Part shown: piece after piece, positions 17,752 to 26,533 of the stretch
How positions within the stretch are numbered: the first letter of the stretch is position 1
Layout: every line of letters begins with the position of its first letter
Notes under the pieces: model-generated
Database searches by the model: none
What the model was told of the DNA's origin: nothing
What the model saw: only the letters and a program-made list of their open reading frames with translations
From: Bdellovibrionales bacterium
Lineage (GTDB): Bacteria; Bdellovibrionota; Bdellovibrionia; Bdellovibrionales; UBA1609
Assembly (NCBI GenBank): GCA_016716765.1
Contig: JADJVA010000020.1
Span: 1,116,001 to 1,180,000, forward strand
DNA length: 64,000 nt
Direction: 5' to 3'
Position numbers and translations under genes: made by a program

Positions 17752-18102
17752 TTAAAGAGCTTCATTCGTGGTTGCCGATTCTTCTTCATCATCAGAAAAA
17801 ACAAAAACAAGATCGCCTTGCCCCACTAGGTCAAATCGATCACGAGCTTCCCTCTCAATAAACAAGGGATCCGAGGCATGACGCAGTTTTTCATCTAGCT
17901 CCAGAGAACGAGCTTCGAGAACGGAGGTCTGATTTTGGATTTTGTAGAAATCATTATGCAATTCCCACAGACGAATCAAACTTCCGTCGGCAAACAGATT
18001 GAAAAATGCAAGAGCAGCACAAAACCACAAAACCCGAAGAGGGTGATTCAACTGCTCTTGTATCCACTGAAACATACGGGTTATACCCATCACCTCTATC
18101 AT
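17752..18102 (-). CDS. ftsB: FtsB/DivIC-like cell-division protein
   Basis: 116 residues. A short cytoplasmic N-terminus leads to one membrane segment (VLWFCAALAFFNLFADGSL), then a coiled coil (WELHNDFYKIQNQTSVLEAR, LELDEKLRHASDP). The family tail follows (IEREARDRFDLVGQGDLVFVF), the conserved E-x-x-A-R-x-x-x-x-x-x-G-E/D-x-V/I pattern of septum-formation initiators. An acidic end (DDEEESATTNEAL) is extra. It lies 84 bases downstream of eno in the same direction, as in many proteobacteria (eno-ftsB). ATGs at residues 5 and 10 are possible starts. It should join FtsL/FtsQ at the divisome. Confidence 0.85.
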   Translation of the reverse strand: MIEVMGITRMFQWIQEQLNHPLRVLWFCAALAFFNLFADGSLIRLWELHNDFYKIQNQTSVLEARSLELDEKLRHASDPLFIEREARDRFDLVGQGDLVFVFSDDEEESATTNEAL

Positions 18103-18186
18103 ACCTCAAAAAAGGAAGGATAAAAGTCCAGGTATTGAGGAGTTCCTCTGGAATTCATTGAAACTCCTCCCCATGCGAAGCCCAGA

Positions 18187-19458
18187 CTAAGCTTGAAAAG
18201 CCTGAGATCCCCAGTATTTAGCCTTTGAACCAAGATCTTCCTCGATTCGCAAAAGCTGATTGTATTTCGCTGTCCGCTCACCTCGGCAAAGAGATCCAGT
18301 CTTGATCTGCTCCGTTTCCAAGCCCACAGCCAAGTCGGCAATTGTTGCATCTTCAGTTTCACCGCTGCGATGTGACATTACTGTGCGATAAGAGGCCTGT
18401 TGCGCCATCTTAACGGCTTTGATTGTTTCTGAAAGCGTTCCAATTTGATTCACCTTAACCAAGAGGGCATTCGCAGCTCCCCGGCTAATTCCCTCCTGGA
18501 GGCGTTTTGGGTTGGTCACAAACAAATCATCACCAACCAACTGAATCTTATCACCAACTGATTTCGTAAATTGGATCCATCCCTCCCAGTCATCTTCAGA
18601 AAACCCATCTTCAATTGAAACAAGCGGATACTCTTTCATCCAAGACTTATAGATATCAGACAATTCCTCAGAGGATATCGACCGACCTTCCCAAGAATAT
18701 TTACCATTGCTATACATTTCAGTTGCTGCAACATCGAGAGCGAGGAAAACCTCTTGACCAGGTTTATAACCGGCCTTCTCTATGGCTTTCATAATAAGTT
18801 GAAGTGCATCTTGATTGCGCGATAATTTGGGAGCAAAACCGCCCTCATCTCCGACTGCCGTCGTCATTCCCTTTTCATTTATGATTTTCTTCAAAGAATG
18901 AAATATTTCACAACCCGCTCGAAGCGATTCAGAAAATGACTCACCCACAACGGGTACAATCATGAATTCCTGAACGTCTACGCCATTATTTGCATGGGCG
19001 CCCCCATTTACAACATTCATGAGTGGCACAGGAAGCTTCGTTGCCCCGGCGCCCCCAAGATAACGATAAAAAACCAAATTTTCTGATAAGGCCGCGGCTT
19101 TGGCGGCGGCAACGGAAACACCAAGAATTGCGTTGGCGCCAATTTTTGATTTGTTCTCAGTTCCGTCAATATTTAGGAGCAAATTATCGAAAGCCTCTAC
19201 ACCAACGAACTTCTCGCCAACAAGTCTCTTAGACAAAATATTATTGATGTTCTCAACTGCAATTCTAACTCCCTTACCAAAATGTCTTTTGGGATCTTTG
19301 TCGCGGAGCTCATGGGCCTCGTAGGCTCCAGTCGAAGCTCCAGATGGAACTGCAAATCGTCCCATATGTCCTGAATCAAATGTCACTTCCACTTCAACAG
19401 TCGGGGTGCCGCGACTGTCCAATATTTCTCTGCCATGAATGCTCTTTATCTTCGCCAC
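18187..19458 (-). CDS. eno: Enolase
   Basis: Converts 2-phosphoglycerate to phosphoenolpyruvate in glycolysis; also a degradosome member in many bacteria. 423 residues with all landmarks: IKSIHGREILDSRGTPTVEV, GAIL-type GANAILGVSVAAAKAAA, NVVNGGAHANNGVDVQEFMI, GDEGGFAPKL, metal ligands in ALDVAATEMY, SIEDGFSEDDWEGW and LVGDDLFVTNP, catalytic Lys in LLVKVNQIGTLSET, and MSHRSGETEDATIADLAVGL. The start is GTG at 19458 behind a strong AAAGGAG. The upstream coiled-coil gene ends 29 bases away and may be co-transcribed. Confidence 0.97.
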   Translation of the reverse strand: MAKIKSIHGREILDSRGTPTVEVEVTFDSGHMGRFAVPSGASTGAYEAHELRDKDPKRHFGKGVRIAVENINNILSKRLVGEKFVGVEAFDNLLLNIDGTENKSKIGANAILGVSVAAAKAAALSENLVFYRYLGGAGATKLPVPLMNVVNGGAHANNGVDVQEFMIVPVVGESFSESLRAGCEIFHSLKKIINEKGMTTAVGDEGGFAPKLSRNQDALQLIMKAIEKAGYKPGQEVFLALDVAATEMYSNGKYSWEGRSISSEELSDIYKSWMKEYPLVSIEDGFSEDDWEGWIQFTKSVGDKIQLVGDDLFVTNPKRLQEGISRGAANALLVKVNQIGTLSETIKAVKMAQQASYRTVMSHRSGETEDATIADLAVGLETEQIKTGSLCRGERTAKYNQLLRIEEDLGSKAKYWGSQAFQA

Positions 19459-19487
19459 TAATGCTCTCCTTTAATGTTGCTTCTCAT

Positions 19488-20558
19488 TTAAAGATTTAAC
19501 TGCCGATTCATATTGCCACGATGAGGCCAATCGGAAGAATTGGTAGTCCCCTGCTCCGAAGGCAATTGGATCGCCGCCCCCCGCAGCTCCGTCTGCAATC
19601 CAACCAAACTTGCTACCATATCTTTGATGAGCTGAGGAAACGTCGAACGCAAGTAATCCCAATCCACTCGCTTCATCGCCTCATTGACCTGAGCATCCTT
19701 GCGGCCTTGACCCACAAGTATGGTTACGAGTTGTTGCGCTCGAACCATATAATCGTCAAGGCGTCTCAACTGAGATTTTAACAGATCAAGACGCCCATCA
19801 AAATTTCGAGACTCCGAAAACTCACGAACTCCTTGCTGGTTATTTTCAGCCAGGCAAACCAAGTTCTCAAGCTGAGTCCGGTATTTGTCAATTTGAAAGT
19901 CTTTAAGAACCAGTTCCCTCTTGCGCTCTTCAAGCTCCCTTTGAGCCAACTCCAGAGATTGTCGCATTGTTTTAACAAGTTCTGGCTTAAAGTTCGCGTC
20001 ACTGTCTTCGTCTTCAAAAAAACTCTGTTGAGCGTCAGACCACCCAATAGAAATGAGGTGACCACGCCAACGCACCAGGGCCCGCTGTTTTCCCACATAG
20101 GAAGGCAAGGCCTCAAGAGCCGCTCGTAGATACTCCGAGGTCAACGGATATTCTTCAGCTACCCAAGGCATTTCAAAGCTTATTGATTCGCTCTCTCGAT
20201 GAACCTGTGCGAGGTCAGGTGCCGGCGATACAAAATAGGACAAGAAACGATGGGGCTGTTGATATACATCCTGAGCATTGGGCATCATTCGCAAAACGCT
20301 ATCCAATACGCCCCAAGACCAAAGCTCATGACAACTGTGTCCAACGCTTTCCATTAGATTCCAATTGCCCATCCTATCGCCATACTCCCGACTTACGGCG
20401 CCTAAAAATTGCTCCACTTTTTGAGAATCAAGCCAACAGGAAGGATCACGCAGAAATTCCTCGGGAAGATCTGTAAGATCGTATAGCCCTTCCATTCCCG
20501 CTCCCTGGCGGCTCACGTGAGCTAGAACCGAATTAGTAATCTTTCCACTGAAATGCAC
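19488..20558 (-). CDS. Unknown coiled-coil protein with histidine-kinase-like dimerisation segment
   Basis: 356 residues, GTG start. The N-terminal about 190 residues look globular and resemble the ligand/activator domain seen at the front of some AraC-type or kinase proteins (GLYDLTDLPEEFLRDPSCWL, SVGHSCHELWSWGVL). A long coiled coil follows (about 205-265: LELAQRELEERKRELVLKDF). The end (DYMVRAQQLVTILVGQGRKD, FPQLIKDMVASLVGLQTEL) resembles a helical hairpin, but no ATPase domain or phospho-His motif follows. I do not recognise a family. It sits directly upstream of eno. A cytoplasmic sensor/adaptor is a guess from shape only. Confidence 0.6.
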   Translation of the reverse strand: MHFSGKITNSVLAHVSRQGAGMEGLYDLTDLPEEFLRDPSCWLDSQKVEQFLGAVSREYGDRMGNWNLMESVGHSCHELWSWGVLDSVLRMMPNAQDVYQQPHRFLSYFVSPAPDLAQVHRESESISFEMPWVAEEYPLTSEYLRAALEALPSYVGKQRALVRWRGHLISIGWSDAQQSFFEDEDSDANFKPELVKTMRQSLELAQRELEERKRELVLKDFQIDKYRTQLENLVCLAENNQQGVREFSESRNFDGRLDLLKSQLRRLDDYMVRAQQLVTILVGQGRKDAQVNEAMKRVDWDYLRSTFPQLIKDMVASLVGLQTELRGAAIQLPSEQGTTNSSDWPHRGNMNRQLNL

Positions 20559-20710
20559 ATCTTCGTTGTAACGACTATGAAGGTCGAAAACAAATGATAT
20601 TCCCTTGTTTTTTCACTCTGTTGTAGAGACTCAATAGAATTGATATGCAGCGATGGAGGCGTCGTGCCAAAAAGATATACGATCACTTTTAGCCTTATTT
20701 CGTCATCTAT

Positions 20711-21823
20711 TTAGGACGCCTTCGATCCAAATTTACTGCGCGAAAAGGGAATCTGATTGTCCTCGATCTCAGCCATAAAGGATGGGACTTCCCCGGTAGG
20801 CTGCAACTGGCCTATTAGTTTTCCATCTGGCCCCTTCGTCAGACGACTCAAATTTAACAAAGGCACAACATCATAGGAACCATCGGAGGTAAATCCTCTG
20901 ACCTCCGCAATGCTCCCTAACCGCCTGGAGCCATCAGAATACCGAGAGACTTGTACAATCAAATCTATGGCCGAGGCAATTTGGTAGCGAAGAGCCTTTT
21001 CACTGAGACCTTTATCTCCGCCTTGGGCAAGGGCCTCCAAGCGTACGATTGCATCACTGGGCGAATTCGCGTGTACGGTACCCAAACAACCTTTGTGCCC
21101 GGTGTTCATGGCTTGCACGAGTTCAAGAGCCTCTGACCCACGCACCTCACCAACAATAATACGATCGGGCCGTAGGCGCAAACTGCTCTTGAGCAAATCA
21201 CGAATTGTCACTTCGCCACGGCCTTGCTCGTCCGCAAGCCTCGTTTCAAAAAAGACAACATGCTCGTATTCAACCCTCAACTCGCTGGCGTCTTCAATGA
21301 CAATAATCCTCTGTCCTTTGGGTATCCGATTGCACAAAACACCTAGTAGAGTTGTCTTTCCCGATCCAGTGCCTCCGCTGACCAAAATATTTTTTCCCAA
21401 TTTCATACACACATCTAGAAATTGGGCCGCGTCGACAGTCATAGCTCCGATATTCACATAGTCCTTAAATGACATTTGCTTAGTAGAAAATTTTCGAATT
21501 GCAACCGTCGTTCCCTTTCTCGAACAGGGCGGAATCACCGCATGGATCCGATAGCCGTTGGGCAACCGAGCATCGAGCCGGGGCTCCTCGTCGCTGATTC
21601 GCCTTCCTACGCTTTGGGCAATGTTGTTGACCGCCGCTCGCAAGGCGTCCTCGTTCTTGAAACTGAGATTTGTTTTTTGAATTTTTCCAGCTACTTCAAC
21701 CCAGATCTCATTGTGACCATTAATCATCACTTCAGTGACTCGCTCGTCCTCCAGCAGAGGTACAACTGGTCCAAGAAAATTTCGAATAGCCTGCTCAAAA
21801 ACACTGCCGTCCCCATTTGCCAT
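20711..21823 (-). CDS. cpaF: CpaF/TadA-type secretion ATPase
   Basis: 370 residues from the ATG at 21823, which has GAGGAG upstream and overlaps the previous stop region (TGATATG). It shows the type II/IV secretion ATPase signature: ISDEEPRLDARLPNGYRIHA, Walker A VSGGTGSGKTTLL, IVIEDASELRVE, RLRPDRIIVGEVRGSEALEL with the Walker B/Asp box, and AMNTGHKGCLGTVHANSP. CpaF powers Flp/Tad pili, and Bdellovibrio tad genes have been linked to predation (established for the family). Here no pilin, CpaE or TadB/C gene is adjacent; its partners are a 94-residue gene and a cupredoxin-fold gene. Either the rest of the Tad machine is elsewhere or it serves a small separate system. Confidence 0.9.
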   Translation of the reverse strand: MANGDGSVFEQAIRNFLGPVVPLLEDERVTEVMINGHNEIWVEVAGKIQKTNLSFKNEDALRAAVNNIAQSVGRRISDEEPRLDARLPNGYRIHAVIPPCSRKGTTVAIRKFSTKQMSFKDYVNIGAMTVDAAQFLDVCMKLGKNILVSGGTGSGKTTLLGVLCNRIPKGQRIIVIEDASELRVEYEHVVFFETRLADEQGRGEVTIRDLLKSSLRLRPDRIIVGEVRGSEALELVQAMNTGHKGCLGTVHANSPSDAIVRLEALAQGGDKGLSEKALRYQIASAIDLIVQVSRYSDGSRRLGSIAEVRGFTSDGSYDVVPLLNLSRLTKGPDGKLIGQLQPTGEVPSFMAEIEDNQIPFSRSKFGSKAS

Positions 21824-21824
21824 A

Positions 21825-22331
21825 TCACTCCTCTGCGGCGGGACGCCGAATCCCCGCCTCAGCGGAGACTGCATGCACGACCACTCTCCCTTGAGCAGAG
21901 GTCTCGGGACAGACAAACGAATAGATACCTTCCTTTTTGGGACTCATTACAAAGGACCTCATTTTTCCAAAATACGTGGCATGGTGCTCACTAAACGAAT
22001 CCATCACAAAACTGACGTTTTTTTCCTTTTCATTCACGTTCACAACATGAATTTTGTAACTCTCTCCTTCTCGAACTCTCACGGTATTTGGAATAAATCC
22101 ACCATCGGTATTCAAGATAACTATTTCTTGAACGCCCTCTCGGCTCTGAGAAGAAATCAAGCGATCAAAGATGGTCGTATCTTGCGTTCTTCCCTCTGGA
22201 GCTGATTCCTTCATTTCACCTTTTCGTTGGTCCTTAAATCTTTTTGAAAAATCAACAGCCCACTCACCGTGAACTTCGCCACTCAATCCTAAAATGACAA
22301 ATAGAACTCCAGCCACCAACTTTAGAATCAT
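21825..22331 (-). CDS. Exported cupredoxin-fold protein
   Basis: Start ATG at 22331 (MILKLVAGVLFVILGLSGEV), one base after the previous stop, gives a clean signal peptide; about 168 residues in total. The C-terminal half (residues about 80-155) has the cupredoxin strand pattern: EIVILNTDGGFIPNTVRVRE, YKIHVVNVNEKEKNVSF and KEGIYSFVCPETSAQGRVVV. The usual type-1 copper ligand spacing C-x-x-H-x-x-x-M is absent: only one Cys followed by a distant His is seen. It may therefore not bind copper. It is the middle gene of a unit that ends in the CpaF-type ATPase and could be a periplasmic component of that machine. Confidence 0.7.
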   Translation of the reverse strand: MILKLVAGVLFVILGLSGEVHGEWAVDFSKRFKDQRKGEMKESAPEGRTQDTTIFDRLISSQSREGVQEIVILNTDGGFIPNTVRVREGESYKIHVVNVNEKEKNVSFVMDSFSEHHATYFGKMRSFVMSPKKEGIYSFVCPETSAQGRVVVHAVSAEAGIRRPAAEE

Positions 22332-22332
22332 A

Positions 22333-22617
22333 TTAATGTAAAATCTCTCGCGCGTGAAAATCGGCATACTCACGAGCTACCTCCATGGCCAAGTATTTAA
22401 GAGCTGACTCATTTAATTTTTTCAATTCATCCATGAGAGTTTTCTTATCATCCTGATAGAGATTTGCCGCACCAATCGCCTTGTGATAGTGATCAAGGTG
22501 ATGCGGCATCTGCTCAAGAGCCTGCCCCCAATCCATTTGTAAGACTGGATCAATGATTCCAAGCTCATAAAGCGCATCAAAGACTTGTTGTAGATTGCCC
22601 TGTAAATACATAGACAT
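22333..22617 (-). CDS. Small conserved-looking helical protein upstream of the cupredoxin/cpaF genes
   Basis: 94 residues, mostly helical, with a His-rich patch (MPHHLDHYHKAIGAANLY) and no signal peptide or membrane segment. ATGs at 22617 and 22611 are both possible; AAAGGA sits better before the second. Its TAA is one base from the cupredoxin ATG, so it is probably translated together with that gene and cpaF. The family is not recognised. As the head of a three-gene unit it may be a cytoplasmic regulator or chaperone of the ATPase; nothing in the residues proves this. Confidence 0.6.
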   Translation of the reverse strand: MSMYLQGNLQQVFDALYELGIIDPVLQMDWGQALEQMPHHLDHYHKAIGAANLYQDDKKTLMDELKKLNESALKYLAMEVAREYADFHAREILH

Positions 22618-22740
22618 CCTTTGTGCAAAGGTTCTCTACGCATCTCTTCGGCATTTTTAGGCTGTTGAATGAGGCCCCGGGGCCAACGTCGAATTCGAAC
22701 GTCAAGCTTCTTGAGATTGACGTTACGAGTCGATATCTTT

Positions 22741-24069
22741 CTATAGAATATTGGCGGCAAGCTCCGCTAATTCAGATCTCTCGCCCTTAGTCAGGGTGAC
22801 ATGGGCCGAGATGTGCTGACCCTTGAATCGCTCCACCGCATAAGTCAGACCGCTGTTAGCAGAGTCGACGTAAGGATTATCAATCTGATAACAGTCGCCT
22901 GTCAGGACGACTTTTGTCTTCTGCCCAGCTCGAGTGATAATAGTCTTGATTTCATGTGGAGTGAGATTCTGCGCCTCATCAACAATAAGGTACTGGTTCG
23001 GAATACTGCGGCCTCTGATATAGGTCAAAGGTTCGATATTCAACATACCCTGATTGATCAACTCTTGAGCGCGACCCGCCGCCTTCTTATCAGCACCTAA
23101 AAGGAACTCCACATTGTCAAAAATTGGTTGCATCCAGGGGTTGAGTTTCTGCTCCACGTCCCCCGGAAGATACCCGATATCTCGACCCATCGGAAAGATC
23201 GGTCGGCTCACTAACAACCTTTGGAAATATCCGTCATCCAGGGTTTTATGAAGACCTGCTGCAATCGCCATAAGAGTTTTTCCAGTTCCCGCCTTACCGA
23301 CAAGTGAAACAAACAAGAGCTCGTCATTGAGCAGTGCATCCAAAGCAAAACTCTGCTCTACATTTCGAGGGTGAATACCCCAAATACTCTCGGTGGGACA
23401 GATGAGCGAAACAATTCTTCCTTGAAGTCCGCTAAATCTGCCAATAGCGCTATGATTTGGGTTCGAGGAATCCTTCATTACCACATATTGATTCGAATGT
23501 AGCTTCTGAGTTCCTTCATATACAACTGACTTCTCTCGATAAAAACGATCTATGATAAGAGGATCTACCTCCAATTCCTTGACCCCAGTGTACATCTCCT
23601 CAAATGAGGTCTCATCTGGATCGTAATCCTTGGCATTGATACCAAAAACATCTGCCTTGATACGAAGATTGATATCTTTTGTGACCAATTCGACCTGACC
23701 AATCGGAAATTTTCGTTGCAAACTCAGAGCTGTTGCCAAAATCCGATTGTCAGCTTTCATACTGTCAAGCTCTGGAGGCATGCCCTCAAGGCTCATATCA
23801 GTGCTCACATATACGTAACTTTTGCTATTTTCTAGCAAGACTCCGCTAGCCAAAGGTCCTTGGCTTCTCAAAACATCGATAAATCGAGAAAAGTGGCGGG
23901 CATTGCGCCCATTCTCTCCCAAATCTCTTTTGAATCGGTCAACTTCTTCAATAACGGAAAATGGAATGAAGATATCCGAGTCTTTGAATTTTGTGATCGC
24001 CAGAGCATCAAATAAAATCACATTGGTATCGAGAACAATTTTACGACTTGCACGCCCCTCAATTGCCAT
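22741..24069 (-). CDS. PIN-PhoH protein (PhoH2/YlaK-like RNase-helicase)
   Basis: Start ATG at 24069 behind GGGAGG; a longer frame to 24114 lacks a ribosome site. The 442 residues join an N-terminal PIN domain (KIVLDTNVILFDALAI, DNRILATAL, VTKDINLRIKAD, with the acidic residues of PIN nucleases) to a C-terminal PhoH ATPase (VGKAGTGKTLMAIAAGL Walker A, LIVDEAQNLTPHEIKTIITR Walker B, VLTGDCYQIDNPYVD). PhoH2-type enzymes unwind and cut RNA. A short basic segment separates the two. It is cytoplasmic and the family is often induced by stress. Downstream genes lie about 120 bases away, so it may be monocistronic. Confidence 0.93.
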   Translation of the reverse strand: MAIEGRASRKIVLDTNVILFDALAITKFKDSDIFIPFSVIEEVDRFKRDLGENGRNARHFSRFIDVLRSQGPLASGVLLENSKSYVYVSTDMSLEGMPPELDSMKADNRILATALSLQRKFPIGQVELVTKDINLRIKADVFGINAKDYDPDETSFEEMYTGVKELEVDPLIIDRFYREKSVVYEGTQKLHSNQYVVMKDSSNPNHSAIGRFSGLQGRIVSLICPTESIWGIHPRNVEQSFALDALLNDELLFVSLVGKAGTGKTLMAIAAGLHKTLDDGYFQRLLVSRPIFPMGRDIGYLPGDVEQKLNPWMQPIFDNVEFLLGADKKAAGRAQELINQGMLNIEPLTYIRGRSIPNQYLIVDEAQNLTPHEIKTIITRAGQKTKVVLTGDCYQIDNPYVDSANSGLTYAVERFKGQHISAHVTLTKGERSELAELAANIL

Positions 24070-24247
24070 GAAATACCTCCCAAGTTGACCAACTGCCATC
24101 CGTTCCGCAACCAAGTCCGCGGAGCTGCTTCCATTCGATCTTATTTACTTATATAAGTATATGGAAAAATAAAGGAAAATGGTGATACGAATGAGCTACG
24201 TACAACAGCCTTAGCGCAGAAAATATCAACTGATTCGAGGCCTATCG

Positions 24248-24820
24248 CTATTCCTTGAGATTGGAGACCATGACATCTCCCCCGTCCCTCTCCAAGCTAG
24301 CCGAAACGGTTTCTATGAACTTGACAAAATGACCCAAGGCAACGTCATTAACGGAACCCTTTACAAAATCAGCTCCATGACGAAAGACTCCTTCTGGGCC
24401 TTCCTGTCGCTGATTTCTCACTTTGATCACAAAAGGAAAATAAGTGTATTGGTTGAGGTAGACTCGCATGGCAATTTCTTCGCCCTTGGCAAATTTTCCG
24501 AGGTCCATTTCCACGTCAAATGACATTCCATTCTCTGAAATATCATAAAGAGAGACCTTCATGAGACCCATTTGAGGCAAGACCGCAAATGCGCCAATAA
24601 ACTCAGTCAGTATTGTGCGCTTTACTGTGCGTCGCTCCTTTTGGATCTGCTCGATTCGCCGCACGGTCATATCCACGATAGGGGCCTGTTCTTCGCTGAG
24701 AATTTGGTTCTCAGTATGGTTTATTTCGTTGCTGACCGGGAACTCATCCCTTTTTTTAGACTTTTTTCTAGTCTGACGCCTTTTCGCTAAATCTATGACA
24801 TTACTCGCTTTAGGTCTCAT
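24248..24820 (-). CDS. PilZ-domain protein
   Basis: 190 residues. A basic N-terminus (DLAKRRQTRKKSKKRDE) and a linker lead to a PilZ-type domain from about residue 65: VKRTILTEFIGAFAVLP, then the LYDISENGMSFDV motif (D-x-S-x-x-G), then AMRVYLNQYTYFPFVIKVRN and FRHGADFV. The Arg pair of the N-terminal RxxxR c-di-GMP motif is only partly present (KR around residue 68), so binding is uncertain. The GGGGG before the ATG is a good ribosome site. PilZ proteins translate c-di-GMP into motility or surface output; two GGDEF genes occur elsewhere in this window. Confidence 0.72.
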   Translation of the reverse strand: MRPKASNVIDLAKRRQTRKKSKKRDEFPVSNEINHTENQILSEEQAPIVDMTVRRIEQIQKERRTVKRTILTEFIGAFAVLPQMGLMKVSLYDISENGMSFDVEMDLGKFAKGEEIAMRVYLNQYTYFPFVIKVRNQRQEGPEGVFRHGADFVKGSVNDVALGHFVKFIETVSASLERDGGDVMVSNLKE

Positions 24821-24908
24821 GTAACCCCCACTCTCTCCTTATCGGCAGAAATTGTCTCAACTTTAAGCGGAGTCTTCGATATATTGCTGTCATGAACGGA
24901 GTCCTGTA

Positions 24909-25853
24909 TTGAGAAAACACCAATCCTTTCAGGTGATTGTTTTATGTACTGGGATTCTTCTCAGCCTTTTTATTCATATCGGTGTTTATTTTGGAGCCCT
25001 TCATTTACCCACTCCTGTCAGATTTTTACCAAGTCTCCCTATCGAAGTCGTCTACAGTCATCCTCCCTCCTCATCCAAAAAACAGTCTTTCGTTACTGAT
25101 CCAGATTTGGGTGTTCTCGAAAAAGAAATCACAGATAGGTCCCGCTTTCTCTCAAAATTCACTCGCCGAGTGAAAGAGGAATCGGTTGCTCGCCTCAACG
25201 GTCCTTCTCACAATCGCCCCCCCGGGCACCCGTTTGCCCGCAATTCCCCGCAAAAATCTGAAAAAACAGAAACCTCAAAACTTCAAACAAATTATTTTAA
25301 AAACTGGAAGGATCTGAAGCCTCAGGGAGATTTGTTCATTCACAAAGACTCAAGACCGCTTCACCTAACTCCGAGATCAGCTGAGGAAGGTATTTCTTCA
25401 TCAAGAACCTTGGCGTTCGGAGGTTCCACAAACGGAGAGTACATTCCAAATGTAAGAGAGGGAGAATTCACCTCTTTGAACACAGATCAATTTCTCTACT
25501 ACACCTTCTTTGCTCGGGTAAACGAACAAGTGCGCTCTCGCTGGGTGAATGCCATGGCCGAATATTCCTCCTCTCTGAGCGCCAGTGATTTAAGTAAACT
25601 CGCCCTTGTCCCACGAATAACAGTCGTCGAAGTCCTTCTTCAGTCTGACGGGTATCTCAAGAATATTTTGATAAATAAGGAATCTGGAAGCAAAGGCCTG
25701 GATCAGACTGCTATTTTGGCCTTCTCCAAATCAGCTCCTTTTTTAAATCCACCTTCAGAAATGATCAAGGAGGACGGTCTGATTCATCTTATTTATTCCT
25801 TTCGAGTCGAATGGCAACCCCGATATTTTGTGAGACAGAGCGAAGAGCGATGA
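24909..25853 (+). CDS. TonB/energy-transducer-like protein
   Basis: 314 residues. A TTG start at 24909 is preceded by a six-codon mini-ORF (ATG 24894 to TGA overlapping the TTG), which could couple translation. One N-terminal membrane helix (IVLCTGILLSLFIHIGVYF) is followed by a Pro/Ser-rich periplasmic linker. The C-terminal domain of about 110 residues (FFARVNEQVRSRWVNAM, VLLQSDGYLKNILINKESGS, AILAFSKSAPFLNPPSEM) is the TonB C-terminal fold (V-x-x-x-G-x-x-x-x-x-x-x-x-S-S/G-x-x-x-L-D). It should sit in the inner membrane and span the periplasm to an outer-membrane partner. No ExbB/D is adjacent; in gliding clusters, related proteins act with AglRQS motors. Confidence 0.75.
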   Translation: MRKHQSFQVIVLCTGILLSLFIHIGVYFGALHLPTPVRFLPSLPIEVVYSHPPSSSKKQSFVTDPDLGVLEKEITDRSRFLSKFTRRVKEESVARLNGPSHNRPPGHPFARNSPQKSEKTETSKLQTNYFKNWKDLKPQGDLFIHKDSRPLHLTPRSAEEGISSSRTLAFGGSTNGEYIPNVREGEFTSLNTDQFLYYTFFARVNEQVRSRWVNAMAEYSSSLSASDLSKLALVPRITVVEVLLQSDGYLKNILINKESGSKGLDQTAILAFSKSAPFLNPPSEMIKEDGLIHLIYSFRVEWQPRYFVRQSEER

Positions 25854-25957
25854 TTCCCTCTTTCAAGGGCATTTATTGCCTAGACATTGCGCTTGAATGG
25901 AGTGAGAGCACAATGTTCTGGACCCCTGTATTGCTCTGCTTTTGGTAAAATATCACC

Positions 25958-26533
25958 ATGAGGATTTCCCAAGCGCTCTTTTATTTCTTCCTTTTTCTCT
26001 TCATTACTTCTTGTTTTTCGGCAAAAGCGGGAGTTATAGAAATGGGCACTTCAGCGACCTTCAGAAGGTCCACGATAGACGAGAATAACTTCCAGGAGAG
26101 CACCAGCTACACAGGTACCGTCAGCTACTATTTTTGGGAAATGTCAGCACTTGAATTGAGCTATACCGAGGGTTCTTCCCTTCTGAGTGTGAAGCCTGTT
26201 GATGACACAAAGGTGATTACAAGATCCACTTTTCGGCTTATCGGACTGGATCTGGTGATCACTCTCGCCTCTCAACAATCAAGCCTCCAGCCCTATATTA
26301 AAATTGGAGGTGCCCGTATTTCGAAAAAAATAGTGCGGCAACCAGAAGGCCTTGATGCCTCAGAAATTGAATCTCCAACGGGAGTGGTTCCCAGCGCCGG
26401 TCTCGGACTCAAAATAGTTCTCGGCAAAGCCTTCTCGATAAAAGTTGGAGTGGATGCCTGGACCAGTCCTCTTTCTGAAAGCAAGCCCTCCATCGACTAT
26501 GCCGGCCGAGCCGGAATCTCCTGGATGTTTTGA
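25958..26533 (+). CDS. Small outer-membrane beta-barrel protein
   Basis: 191 residues with signal peptide MRISQALFYFFLFLFITSCFSAKA; a lipobox-like TSC is followed by a better A-x-A cleavage site. The mature part (about 165 residues) shows eight or so amphipathic strands (GTSATFRRSTIDENNFQEST, GTVSYYFWEMSALELSYTEG, LQPYIKIGGARIS, SAGLGLKIVLGKAFSIKVGV) and ends in AGRAGISWMF with a terminal Phe, the classical barrel-insertion signal. It is similar in size to OmpW/OmpX-type barrels. The stop overlaps the aminopeptidase ATG (TGATG), so the two are coupled. Confidence 0.75.
   Translation: MRISQALFYFFLFLFITSCFSAKAGVIEMGTSATFRRSTIDENNFQESTSYTGTVSYYFWEMSALELSYTEGSSLLSVKPVDDTKVITRSTFRLIGLDLVITLASQQSSLQPYIKIGGARISKKIVRQPEGLDASEIESPTGVVPSAGLGLKIVLGKAFSIKVGVDAWTSPLSESKPSIDYAGRAGISWMF

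Noticed and set aside
21476..21994. 172-codon plus-strand ORF across cpaF and the cupredoxin gene
   Set aside because: Antisense to two motif-supported genes; no start signal.
21825..22331. Blue-copper electron carrier
   Set aside because: The C-x-x-H-x-x-x-M ligand spacing is absent, so copper binding is not supported.
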